Notes under the pieces: generated by a model
Told to the model about the DNA's origin: nothing
Databases searched by the model: none
What the model saw: the letters and a program-made list of their open reading frames with translations, nothing else
Source: Haliotis asinina
Lineage: Eukaryota > Mollusca > Gastropoda > Lepetellida > Haliotidae
Direction of reading: 5' to 3'
Length of the DNA stretch: 64,000 bases
NCBI RefSeq assembly: GCF_037392515.1
Contig: NC_090280.1
Location: 20,212,618 to 20,276,617, forward strand
Made by a program: the position numbers and the translations under genes
Part shown: positions 34,339 through 44,429 of the stretch, one piece after another
How the letters are laid out: each line of letters opens with the position of its first letter
How positions within the stretch are numbered: position 1 is the first letter of the stretch

Positions 34339-36084
34339 AAAGAGTTGGCTACCAGCTGTAACAACTGATTATTCTCGACGTAAACGCACTCATACAAACA
34401 TGTTATCGTCACATATGGCGTCGAAAAATCGATATATTGATGAATGCTTTCACATCGCGCATCTTTGTTATTCAAAATTGGACAAGTGATATTCTCTTTG
34501 GCATCTAAACTAACTCTGAGCAACGTGTTTGCTTCAAATACTACGCTTTGAAACTCTATACAGTGATATTTAGGTAGATATAATGCACATTTATGGATTT
34601 AGACACAATTCAAGATACATGTGTGAGGTTTACGTTGCTCTTGACGGCCGGGCCCAAATCAGAATGATCAGAAACTAACCACTTTTGATTGAGGCTATGT
34701 TGGGAATGGACAGGGAAAGGACTTCAAGTGACATTTTGTAACATTGCAAAGCGGTGGCAGATATATATTATTCCTAGAAATTACTGAGAAAGTAAAAAAA
34801 ATATCTAATACGCGTATATAAACCATGGAAGTTTTACTAGAATGAATATGTTCTGATACGATTGTCTTAAAGTCTTTGTGAGACCTCCTTGCCCTACAAT
34901 ACACAACTACGCGTAACTTATTAAGATTCATTGTAAAACACTTTATATTTAGGCTACCTAGAAATACGTAATGTTTACATATTAGACGTAAGTGTATCAC
35001 GTTCAGGTTTCTTACCATAATTAAATTCACGTAGTAATTGAATATTTCCTGTTCATGTTTCATTAAAGCTCCATTTATGTCATTCTACTGCCATCCGATC
35101 CATGGCATCGCATAACAAACAATATATATTTTTGCAATGTTTAGAAACTGGTCCAAGCCACTTATTAAATCGTGGCCTCGACTTATCATCTCATGGCGTC
35201 GCTTTACTAAACGTATTTATTTTCTCATCTGATGTCCCCTCTACGGTTTCATACCTAAACCACTAGTTCTCCGTGAACTGGCAACACATGTGATTGAGCG
35301 TATGTAGTGTCACAAACCTGAACCAAACATATCCGAGTACATGTAACGCTAGAAAATGTGGCAAGTCTAGATTTCCACGGCTTCGGGAGAAGTCTCGGGG
35401 CTCCTTTTCATTATATTTTCTATGAACATTTTTACTGTAAAATATGACCATTTCAGAGACTAGTTGTCAGTGGGACGGGTTGAAGACAAAAGACAAAATG
35501 GACACTCGTGCTCTTAAACTTTTGAATAAACTTTTAACATTCGCTCTTTTGTCGGGATAAGTCTATATTTTCCAGTTTGATCCAAATGTGTATTCGTTCG
35601 AAGGTTATTGAAATTTAGGCTAAGTTGCTTTAATCACATGTACAATTAAAAGACCCAAACAAATGTCTGTTGTCATTTTGGGGGTTTGGGAGGGGGGTGG
35701 GGGGGTTCTTCCACATCTGGTCCCCAGTCTGTATCATAGTCACACCCAACCCTAACTGTAATTCTTACGCCCTAAATGAAGCATGTGTAAATATTCCTAG
35801 CTTCAATGTTTTTTATAATCTGCAGGGAAACCCAATGGAAGGTTCTGGTTCCAATGTAAACACATCAAACACCCTTGGCTTGCAGGACCAATATCTCCAA
35901 TGTTTAATTTACAGATGGTGAAGCAATACGCTATTGAGGCTAAGGTTTCCTGTACCATGTTTGTGAAATACCTATGATGCTTTATATGAAGCCTATAATC
36001 TAGTCTAGCAAGTCTTGGTATGCATGGCGTTAAATCACTACTTGAAGAAGTTTAGTTGGTACATGTTAGTACTTCACTAATTCG
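34339..36084. other. Intergenic, nothing recognised except a G-rich tract
   Basis: No gene is supported. The only notable feature is the G-run at 35680-35705. Confidence 0.4.
35680..35705 (+). other. Potential G-quadruplex
   Basis: Four runs of three or more G separated by TTT, A and T fit the usual G3+N1-7 pattern. No gene start is nearby. Confidence 0.6.
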
Positions 36085-36345
36085 TTCAGAGTGTCGGATT
36101 TGGAGAATTAGATTCACAGTGACTGACATCGGGAATAAGGGTCACAGCGTCTGACAAAAGGAATAAGGGTCACAGTGTCTGACTACAGGAATATGGTTCA
36201 CAGTGTCCCACATCGGGACACATCAGGAATAAGATTCACGGTGTCCGACATCGGGAATAAGGTTCACGGTATCCGACATCGGGAATAAGGTTCAGAGTGT
36301 TCGACATCAGGAATAAGGCTCACAGTTTCCGCACAGTTCTCGAAT
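36085..36345 (+). repeat. Degenerate minisatellite, ~28-30-bp unit
   Basis: About eight units with the consensus 'gacatcgggaataaggttca' followed by 'cagtgtc'. Units drift in sequence and length. It lies about 90 bp past the stop of the ankyrin/SOCS gene on the minus strand, so it may be in its 3' UTR. Confidence 0.85.
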
Positions 36346-36432
36346 ATCTGTGAGCGAGTATCATGAATGCATCACCATGGTTCAGGAACATGACCCAGTC
36401 TCGAACACGGCTCACACTGACAGGGATACGGT

Positions 36433-37641
36433 TCAAACAGTGTCGGAAATGTGACATAGTTTGACAACGTCTCTAACAATACCAGGTAGTGGTAGTGACT
36501 CAACTGCTCTGCCGACCTGGAGCCCAAGGGATCGCCTCACTCTGAATGTACACATATCTTGCAGCGACTGCGGGTTTGTCACAACCGCCTTTACATACGA
36601 CATCAACGACTCTTTATTTTCACGGTTCAAGCCAGCAACAGAGAACACAAGCCCGCCATCTTCGCCAGTGGACAGGCGAGACATATGGCCGGTGTCCACT
36701 AACAATCTAGCGATGTCCAAATTGCCTGACGTAACAGCAGACCAAAATGGTGTTTTGTTTTTCAAACTTTCCATGTTGAATTCAACATTAAGATGCACGG
36801 TTAGGTAATAAACAGTTTCGTATGACTGTTTGACTACTGCATAATGAAGAACTGTGTTCCCATCCGTGTCGTTATCATTTGGATCGGCACCACGCGAATA
36901 CAGTATTTTCATCAGCTGCCAAATCCCGTTTTTTGCCGCGACTAATATCGGGGTCTCGCCAGACTTGTTACGCGCATGCACATCAGCTCCTGCTTCTACG
37001 AGTGCACGTGCTGAACTCTCGTCACCCCACACCGAGGCTGTATGTAGAGGTGTGCATCCGTTGTGATCACGCGCTGTGACGTCAGCTCCTTGAGCCAACA
37101 GATACGTACAGACGTCTGTATTGCCATATTTCACACTGGTGTGGAGCAAGGATGATTCATCAATCTCATTTCTCATATTTACAAGCGCCCCAGCACCTAT
37201 GAGATATTTGACAAGGTCAAGGTTAGCGTTCAGCGTATTGATGGCCCAGTAGACAGGGGTATTGTCGTATCCGTCTCGAGTATTCACGTCCACTCTATGC
37301 TCTTCTATGAGGCATTTCACCACAGCAAGATGGCCTGCGTACGAGGCCAAGTGCACAGGCGCCATGTGTAACACACGATCTGTTGGACTTGCATTCTGAA
37401 AGGAAAATCCCATTGAAATTAAAGTTTTCATTATGCTGAGACGCCCTGACTGAGCGGCTGTGCAAACCGGACAAAATATATCATTCTGCTCTCCTGATTT
37501 CATCCTCTGAGCAAAAGAGTCCGCTGTTATGTTGTTGTCTGTCATATATTGAAAAGCCGCCTCCTCTTCCCCTCTCTTTATCATGGATCGGAGTAAGAGG
37601 AAGTTCCGCTGGGGAGGCAAATCCTCTTCGTCAGAACTCAT
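36433..37641 (-). CDS. Ankyrin repeat and SOCS box protein (ASB-like)
   Basis: 402 residues in one uninterrupted frame. After an acidic N-terminus (MSSDEEDLPP), about eight ankyrin repeats span residues 58-320. The clearest are 'HMAPVHLASYAGHLAVVKCL' (92-111), 'DHNGCTPLHTASVWGDESSA' (192-211), 'NKSGETPILVAAKNG' (225-239) and 'TDGNTVLHYAVVKQ' (259-272). The C-terminus 357-395 ('SLQDMCTFRVRRSLG' ... 'LPLPGIVRDVV') matches the SOCS box, whose Leu/Cys face binds Elongin B/C and whose LPLP part contacts Cullin 5. ASB proteins are substrate receptors of Cullin-RING ubiquitin ligases; the target here is unknown. A possible acceptor (ttctgttctccag) just before the ATG on the minus strand suggests a 5' UTR intron. 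Orthology to a numbered vertebrate ASB cannot be set by eye. Frame, length and domain order argue for a live gene. Confidence 0.88.
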   Translation of the reverse strand: MSSDEEDLPPQRNFLLLRSMIKRGEEEAAFQYMTDNNITADSFAQRMKSGEQNDIFCPVCTAAQSGRLSIMKTLISMGFSFQNASPTDRVLHMAPVHLASYAGHLAVVKCLIEEHRVDVNTRDGYDNTPVYWAINTLNANLDLVKYLIGAGALVNMRNEIDESSLLHTSVKYGNTDVCTYLLAQGADVTARDHNGCTPLHTASVWGDESSARALVEAGADVHARNKSGETPILVAAKNGIWQLMKILYSRGADPNDNDTDGNTVLHYAVVKQSYETVYYLTVHLNVEFNMESLKNKTPFWSAVTSGNLDIARLLVDTGHMSRLSTGEDGGLVFSVAGLNRENKESLMSYVKAVVTNPQSLQDMCTFRVRRSLGLQVGRAVESLPLPGIVRDVVKLCHISDTV

Positions 37642-38299
37642 GTTTGGAATCTGGAGAACAGAATACGATAAGCATCAACATCCATTCATCAATATACAGA
37701 CATGCGGTCACTCACACGTATATAATTACACATTTACCCTCACTCACACATAATCTCTCTCGATCGATCGATCGACTTCATATGTTCAAAAAATATATGA
37801 TTTCAAATATTGGTGACGCACCTATGATCACAATTCATTGCGCGATAGGCCAAATACACATATTTCGAAATCGGAAGATTTTATGAACACTTTCCTCACC
37901 TGCTCAGTCCTAAAATTATGAATCATAAACATCGCTACATGTAGGAATAGAATCAATTAACTATGCCTGAGGTCCGTGGCTTATGTTACCTGCATTACTA
38001 CCTTATTATTTCTGAAACATTCATCCGGACATCCTCACATCGGCTGATATGGGAAGGACATTACTGCGCTCAGCGAAACCATGATGGAGACATGTTCCAA
38101 GGGAGGTAACTCTGTTTTGATTTCTGATTGTGATAGAGAGTTGTGCACTTGCTTAAACGGCGTTCAATCCCGTACTTTCCTCGGGCAATTCAAACGGTAA
38201 CATTTTTTTCATTTTGGAAAGTTTTGATTGTTTCGACAATAAAGTGGCCTTCACAGTTTCAAAGTGGGTTGATATTTCGGCTTATTGCCGATGTAGGAT
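37642..38299. other. Upstream region of the ASB-like gene
   Basis: Holds a short (ATCG)n stretch at about 37752-37770 and otherwise nothing recognised. The promoter is expected here but no TATA element could be chosen with confidence. Confidence 0.35.
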
Positions 38300-38400
38300 T
38301 GAGTGGGTTTAGTTTTGCGCCGCTTTTAATAATATCACGGTGGCGTACACTAAAATCGGCTTCACATATTGTGCCCCATCCTCGATGTCCGACAGGGTGT
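38300..38400 (-). mobile_element. tRNA-derived SINE (type II) fragment
   Basis: 'gagtgggtttagttttgcgc', 'cgcttttaataatatcacgg' and 'tcggcttcacatattgtgcc' match the type II SINE body. The B-box end is missing. Confidence 0.6.
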
Positions 38401-38414
38401 ACGATACATCTCGT

Positions 38415-38816
38415 CTATACCCTGGATGCATCTACAGGTCGGTCCGATAATTTCATTACCCCAACATTCTCACAGTAGTCAATCAGATAATCAACCGCTT
38501 TTACAACCGAACTAGCTAGTGTCAACAAAGATAGCGGTCGCAGCTATGAAGGTTTATTGGCAGTGCTACTCACATTTGGGAAAAATTATACAGACGACTT
38601 GTTAGGTCCGAAAATAATATGCAAGAACCCCTTCTACCGCTTTCAGAGTTCCTCTGCATGAACTGCATTGCCATGATTAATCTGTTAGATAATTTAAAAA
38701 GCGAAAATAAGTGGTGATTGGTACGCTCATCATCACAGCGTAGACACATGATTGGATAAAAAGGCATCCAAGGGAGATAATAAAATCATCGGGCAGTAGA
38801 TGCATCCAGGGTATAG
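38415..38816. repeat. Inverted repeat pair with 21-bp perfect arms
   Basis: 'ctataccctggatgcatcta' plus c at 38415-38435 is perfectly reverse-complementary to 38796-38816, and matching continues imperfectly inward ('ccgataatttcatta' versus 'taataaaatcatcgg'). The spacing (~400 bp) fits a small non-autonomous DNA transposon. No target duplication was established. Confidence 0.55.
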
Positions 38817-38872
38817 TGGGGATTTATTGGAACGCATACTCAAGAGATGTTGAAGATGATTGTGCCCATGCA

Positions 38873-39305
38873 GGGTGAGTGAGTGACCGGGTGAGTATGG
38901 TTTTATGACGAAACACTTTTGCAATATCCAGACGTGAGTGTGTTGTTTAACGATGCTCTCAGTGATAATCCAGCTACATGGCGACGGTCTGTACATACTC
39001 GAATCTGGACCAGATAGTCCAGCTACATGGCGACGGTCTGTACATACTCGAATCTGGACCAGATAATCCAGCTACATGGCGACGGTCTGTACATACTCGA
39101 ATCTGGACCAGATAATCCAGCTACATGGCGACGGTCTGTACATACTCGAATCTGGACCAGATAATCCAGGGTTCAACAGCATGAACATCGATCTACAAAA
39201 CAGAGATACGATAGCATGTGTCAACCAAGTTAGGGAGCCTGACAACCCGGTCCCATTAGTCGAATCTTTTGACTAGAATGGGTTCCTGAAGACTAAGTCT
39301 AAACC
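38873..39305 (+). mobile_element. SINE-like repeat (type I) with internal tandem array
   Basis: From 'gggtgagtgagtg' to 'gggttcctgaagactaagt', matching the type I repeat. Its middle is expanded by four 49-bp units (see 38964-39159). Confidence 0.75.
38964..39159 (+). repeat. Four exact-length 49-bp tandem units inside the SINE
   Basis: 'gataatccagctacatggcg' starts at 38964, 39013, 39062 and 39111; only one base difference between units was noticed. A fifth partial unit begins at 39160. The unit is a segment of the type I repeat itself. Confidence 0.95.
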
Positions 39306-40303
39306 GGATCTTCTAATCCAGGCCAACGTGATCCCTAAGTGTGTATTTAAGGAAAGTGAATCATAATTTGATTTTATATATAGACCTCATACGTGTAGTC
39401 GGTGTACAATGACGTGTTATGCAATAACTGTTTCACCACCTTACCCATAAATAGGCCTCCACAAAAACATCAATCATGAGCAGAAAGCCCGCTGTTGTCA
39501 CCGAATATCTCCATCACGGCTTCACACTCAGCTTTAACACAACTCCTTAAACAGCTGTCATATTCATTATCGTCAAATATTCTTTAATTTGGTTTATTTT
39601 TTTCTGTGATTCATACGCCATGTAGAAGAGGGCATTCAATGGAATATGCAGGAGTATGCGAACTGAATTGAACAAATGTATCGCATAACACAATGGGCTA
39701 GAACTAAGTGCTGTGACATCACACACAAAATCGGGAATATGCGAACAGCATTTAAGACTTATCACATTATAGATAGAGTTTCGGTCTGGGCGACATGGCT
39801 GAGAAGGTATTCAACGAGATGTGTGAAATTAAACGGTCGGAATATCAATACACCTCAACCTATGGAGGTGTACGCAATAAGAAAACCGTTGCAAACAGTT
39901 TTATGTTTTATGTTTAGAGTAACACTAACATCAGCAAATTAAGGAGGAAGCCATATGCCGAGTGATTTATGTTTTCACTCGTCTTGCTTCCTTGGCGGAT
40001 GCATGTATTCCGTATCCCAGTCGATGATGATGGCCTCAGTCACATTGCTGAACTATTCCTGAATACAGTAACAAGACACACAGCATATTTTTCATAAAAA
40101 AGACAGCATTTATAAATATACCTGTTACTGGGAAAGCTGGGTACTGGTGAAACTGGAATAAATAATATCCGATTATGCTAAGGAAATGCAAATTTGAATG
40201 TAAAACTGTCATTTACCCAACACCATATACTGGTGAAACAAGTTAGATATCCTACAACGGCTGTACGGTCTGGTGAGACGAAACGTCATGAGGGATATGT
40301 CTT

Positions 40304-40357
40304 TATAAACGGGACTGGAGACTACCATATGACAGTTTAAAACGTATTGCTGAAAGG
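40304..40357 (+). promoter_or_regulatory. Peptide gene 1 core promoter and candidate first exon
   Basis: TATAAA at 40304-40309 in 'gtctttataaacgggactgg', then about 30 bases to the expected start, and a candidate donor GAAAGG|GTATGT at 40357/40358. The block is almost unchanged in copies 2 and 3, far better kept than its surroundings. Upstream 'cgaaacgtcatgag' is also shared; its CGTCA core resembles a CRE half-site. The first exon would be a ~25-base 5' UTR. Confidence 0.6.
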
Positions 40358-40601
40358 GTATGTATGCATCTTTCTATCTTAACAGTCTAGTTGGTAATTC
40401 AGAGCCATGTTTCTTTGGTTTCCATCCCAATGTTTAACATTCTAGGTATCGTGAGGTGTTCCTGAGACCTCTTCTATCATTTTCGATGTACCCCGTTTCA
40501 CATATATGTCGCTGTCTGACTGGCTGACCGCTCTTCTATTATTTTCAATGTACCCAGTGTACAAGCAAGCTGTTCATTCGGTACTTCGTGGTAGTTATTT
40601 T

Positions 40602-41145
40602 TCTATCTCGAATAAACGTAAATGACGCAAGATGCTCGGAAATTACCGATATTTTGCGAATGGAAATCGATGGAAGAGAGATAACCCTAAATCTGTTTTT
40701 CTTGTGTCGTCTGCAAAATCTGACTATGGCTGCGAAACCATTTGACGTTTCATTTCCAATAAATATATTTAGACAAAATGTTCAAAGTCGTCCCTGTGAA
40801 TATTAAGAACGGGAATTACATCGCGTCGACTTTACTAAGACAATACCTACGGGGAAAAACGCAAGATGCAAGATGCAAGATTCGACTGCAAGTAATTCTT
40901 ATCTCGAATAACATTGAATTGAATCACTTAAGATGTACGGAAATTACCGATGTAATACCAGTGCAAATCTCTAGATAACTCTAAATCTGTTCTTCTTGTA
41001 GTCTGTAAAATCTAGCGATGGCTACAAAACGATTGTTGTTCACTGGTGATAAACATGTTTGTTTATGTAACCACAAACACCATCACTACCACCATCCCGA
41101 CCTCCCCTACCCCCACCCTCCTTCCTCGATACCAGTGGGTAAGTT
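40602..41145 (+). repeat. Dispersed repeat family A, two adjacent copies
   Basis: One copy at about 40602-40882 and a second from about 40895, both with the 'gataac(c/t)ctaaatctgttt' and 'gatgcaagattcg' or 'tctagcgatggctacaaaac' landmarks. They lie in the first intron of the predicted peptide gene. Confidence 0.7.
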
Positions 41146-41410
41146 ATGTACCGTGCTTGTTGACTACTTAGCAAAAATTTCAGATACGTGCCACCAGTAT
41201 GATAACATACTGAGAGCATACTGTATGCTGTATTGTTATTGCAAACAGATTCATTCCTCCGTGTACATGATCCACATGCATGGGTGGATTCATCTCATGA
41301 TGACTTTAAAAACAAACTAGACAATACAGAATATCCTCAACACTTGACTACCTATAGGTGTGACAAAATCATCACGCAACACAATGCACACGTGAGTTAT
41401 ACTTAGCATA

Positions 41411-41575
41411 TGTGTCGAGTTCACAAATCGTGTTAGACGTGATGACTGATACGCCATATAGAAGATGTGTCGAGTTCACAAATCGTGTTAGACGTGATGA
41501 CTGATACGCCATATAGAAGATGTGTCGAGTTCACAAATCGTGTTAGACGTGATGACTGATACGCCATATAGAAGA
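41411..41575 (+). repeat. Three tandem 55-bp units
   Basis: 'tgtgtcgagttcacaaatcg' starts at 41411, 41466 and 41521; units look identical. The last unit runs into the 'cgccatatagaagaaggcat' block, so the array is an expansion of the edge of a larger repeated block that is single at 53625 and 62050. Confidence 0.95.
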
Positions 41576-42156
41576 AGGCATTCAACGGAATATGCAGGAT
41601 CACTTGCGAACTGAATTGAACAAACATATCACATAACACAACGGACTAGAACTAAGTGTTGTGATATCATACACAAAATCGGGAATATGTGAACAGCATT
41701 CAAGACTTATCACATTATAGACAAGATAAGAGTTTCCTTCTGGACGACATGGCGAAGAAAGTATTCAACGGAACTGGTGAGAGTAAGTGAAAACAAGTGA
41801 AGTGAAAGTCTTATTCTCTCATTGTGATATGGATGTGTATATAGTAATTGAACGAGGAGACAGACGGCATATCGGGAGGTGTTACGGAAACATGCGGGGA
41901 TTGCCCACAAGAAGAGAGTGACACAATGAACGTAAAACAGATGTGCATGTTAGCTGTCTAACAGAAACGTGTTTAGACTTCGCTACTTTACTGCTGGACA
42001 TGCTACTAATGACAATGACACTTATAACTTTGTTCAAGAATAAGCACTGTCCCAGGACTGCATTTGTGCTCATGATATTTTCATTCACAGATGCAGAACA
42101 ACCATCCACGGCATATGAGTTGGACTAAACTATAACTTTACTCATGATCGTTCCAG

Positions 42157-42283
42157 AATAGCTACGATGCTGCAGATCCGAGTACAACTCCTTGTTGTAT
42201 TGTTGGGCCTCATCTGCGCTGCTGAACATGAAGTCAATGGACCCGAACCCTCTCAACCTGACGTATGGAAGAGAGTTGTCAAA
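42157..42283 (+). CDS. Peptide precursor gene 1, signal-peptide exon
   Basis: After an acceptor (ttccag at 42151-42156) the ATG at 42167 opens 39 codons ending at the donor AAA|GTGAGT (42283). It encodes a signal peptide MLQIRVQLLVVLLGLICAA, an acidic spacer (EHEVNGPEPSQPDV) and 'WKRVVK' with a Lys-Arg pair typical of prohormone cleavage. The match to gene 2 (56689-56816) covers the whole exon, with changes at only a few residues. The gene 2 ATG 24 bases upstream is not usable here (stop soon after), so ATG 42167 is the shared start. No known family recognised. Confidence 0.6.
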
Positions 42284-42439
42284 GTGAGTGCATATTCATA
42301 TATGCGTAAAAATTGATCTACCACACTGAACATTCGACCTTGCTCTTCCCTTCATATCCTGTATTTTGTTCATTCTTCTTAAACTATTGTTGATTCAGTC
42401 ACGACTATCAGATGTCCGACTTCCATTTTGTGATAGCCA

Positions 42440-42530
42440 CGATGGCTTAGTGGGTTAGATGGCTGACTCTCTGTGCTGCTCTCTGTCTCCCGTCATCGTT
42501 CTAGTCGGCTCTGTTGATCCATTTAACAAT
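42440..42530 (+). mobile_element. tRNA-like SINE head in the intron
   Basis: 'gatggcttagtgggttag' resembles a pol III A box region. The same fragment sits in the matching intron of gene 2 at about 56982, so it was present before the duplication. Confidence 0.4.
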
Positions 42531-42555
42531 GTGTTAATGTGCTAATGTGTTTCAG

Positions 42556-42601
42556 CCACTGATGATATTGCTCGGTGATGGCAGAAGAAGATGGGCAGGA
42601 G
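42556..42601 (+). CDS. Peptide precursor gene 1, second coding exon
   Basis: 46 bases between gtttcag and GGTAAT, encoding PLMILLGDGRRRWAG plus one base. It follows the previous exon in phase. The matching exon of gene 2 has the same length and splice sites, but the middle residues differ (LGDGRRR versus PSYRRGR). Basic and amphipathic; function unknown. Confidence 0.55.
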
Positions 42602-42639
42602 GTAATAATTATGACTGCTTGGTTTGACATGTGGCGTGA

Positions 42640-43925
42640 TTGGTTTGACATGTTATTTAACGCCGCAGTCAGAAATATTCAAGCTACATTACGGTGGTCT
42701 GTAGTTAATCTAATCTAGACCAGAAAATCCGGTAATCAACAGCATTAGCGTCAATCTATAGAAATGGGATACGATGATATAAACTCAACAAAAATAGAAA
42801 CTTTACACTTGTTTCAAAGTCAATAATTTGAGCATTTTGGAAAATGGGTTTGAAATAACGATTGTATTCTATTCTTTTGTCATTAAAGATGCTATAGCAT
42901 AAAGATCATGCTTGTCATGGAATCGGTTCCATGATCAAAAACTGTGAAAAGCAACTTAATGAAATCATGTCAATATCGGGCGTGTCCTCCATAGGCGTTC
43001 ACACCTGCGATATAACGTCTCCTCATGGATTGGACGATGCGTCTGAACACAGCATGGGGAATGTGCCGCCATATTTGTACCAACATGGCGACAAGCTCCT
43101 GCACGTTCTGTGGAGGGTTCCTTACTTGACGGAGCCGCCTGCCTAGCACATCCCACACATGCTGTATGGGGTTGAGGTCGGGAGATCTTGAGAGCCAATC
43201 CATGATACTGATGCCAGCGTTCGTTGTTAAATGGGCAGTATGAAGTCTGGCGGTATCCTGTTGGAAAGTCAGACCTGGGCCATGAGCTGCCACGAATGGC
43301 AAAAGCTCTGGAACGAGCACCTGATCCCTGTATGCTGCCGCTTTAAGTTTCCCTGGATGACAATGAGTCGGGATCGAGCATGACCGTCGATAGCACCAAA
43401 AACCATAACGCTACCGCCCCCAAATCGATCCACTACCTGTACGCAACACTGGGTGTTGCGTTTTCCTCGTCTTCTCCAAACTGTACAAACTCTAACCCTT
43501 CCATCAGCAAAGGTTAATGTGAACCTTGATTCATCACTAAATGCAAATTAACGAATAATTAACATAAAACCTTGCTTTTCTGAGATGACACTCTACTCTG
43601 CTACCATGAGATCAATTGCACGTGTATCAATAGGTCACGTGACTTGTGCACGTGAAAACACGATTTTAGCAAGGGGTGCTCTCCCCCTTGCTACGTAGGC
43701 CCGACCAGAAGAATGAATGTGTGACGTAATGCCCTTGACAATGCATTTAACCATAATCACAACAAGAACTCTTTCAAGAAGAGTTTCAAAACACTTCTGA
43801 AAAATAATGAGTGTCAAGTTTTTATTTTTGCTGAGTTTATATCAGCAAAGCCAGCAGTGAATCCTACCACTCGATCCCGTCAGTTGCCTCTTACCACAAG
43901 CATGGTTTGCTGGAGACCATGGCAT
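42640..43925 (+). mobile_element. SINE-like repeat (type I) split by a Tc1-like transposon
   Basis: The left part 42640-42780 ('aacgccgcagtcagaaatat', 'ctagaccagaaaatccggta') and the right part 43850-43925 ('cgatcccgtcagttgcctct', 'accacaagcatggtttgctg') are two halves of one copy. The insert is 42781-43842. The copy lies in intron 3 of peptide gene 1 and is absent from gene 2. Confidence 0.75.
42781..43842 (-). mobile_element. Tc1-like DNA transposon nested in the SINE
   Basis: Terminal inverted repeats of ~29 bp ('taaactcaacaaaaatagaa' left; 'taaactcagcaaaaataaaa' reversed right) next to TA. The minus-strand frame 43320-42970 encodes the C-terminal half of a transposase: 'LTFQQDTARLHTAHLTT', 'DWLSRSPDLNPIQHVWDVLG' and 'VFRRIVQSMRRRYIA'. 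The third catalytic acid, normally Glu in 'NPIE', is Gln, and the spacing from the second Asp is four residues short of the usual 34. The N-terminal half is eroded. Dead copy. Confidence 0.85.
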
Positions 43926-44429
43926 GTTGCTAAAACGGCTTCAAACCTGTAACATGTATGACTTCAGCGCCCCCGTGAAACCCGCGTCATCATTAGCATC
44001 GTCACTACAATATGAAAAGAAACGCCATATCTTTCTGGTGTCAGAACATCAGGAAGTAAATGTCAAAAGTGAGCGTGACATCAGTTTCTTTTGGGTCATC
44101 AAACCACAAAAGTCGAACAATTAGATTAGAATGACAATGAGTAACAGAGAACAATTATAAACTCACAATAACGATTTACTCAAACTCGAACTAACCAGAG
44201 AACATAACCGAAGTCATAAGATTGTATTTATATACTTTACAAGAGGCAGATACAAAAAATATAATTTGATTCACCCACATTGTCACCATCAGTCTTCTGT
44301 ACTATAAATATATTGGACAAAATAGGTTTATTGGATAAGGATCTTGGTATTTTTATGACTAATATTTTATCAGTATGTCAATGAAGAAATGCATAATTAT
44401 TCATAATTTCAAAATTTACAAAGTTGATA

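Noticed and set aside
36085-36345. Minisatellite as a coding repeat
   Set aside because: Unit length varies and no frame stays open across the units.
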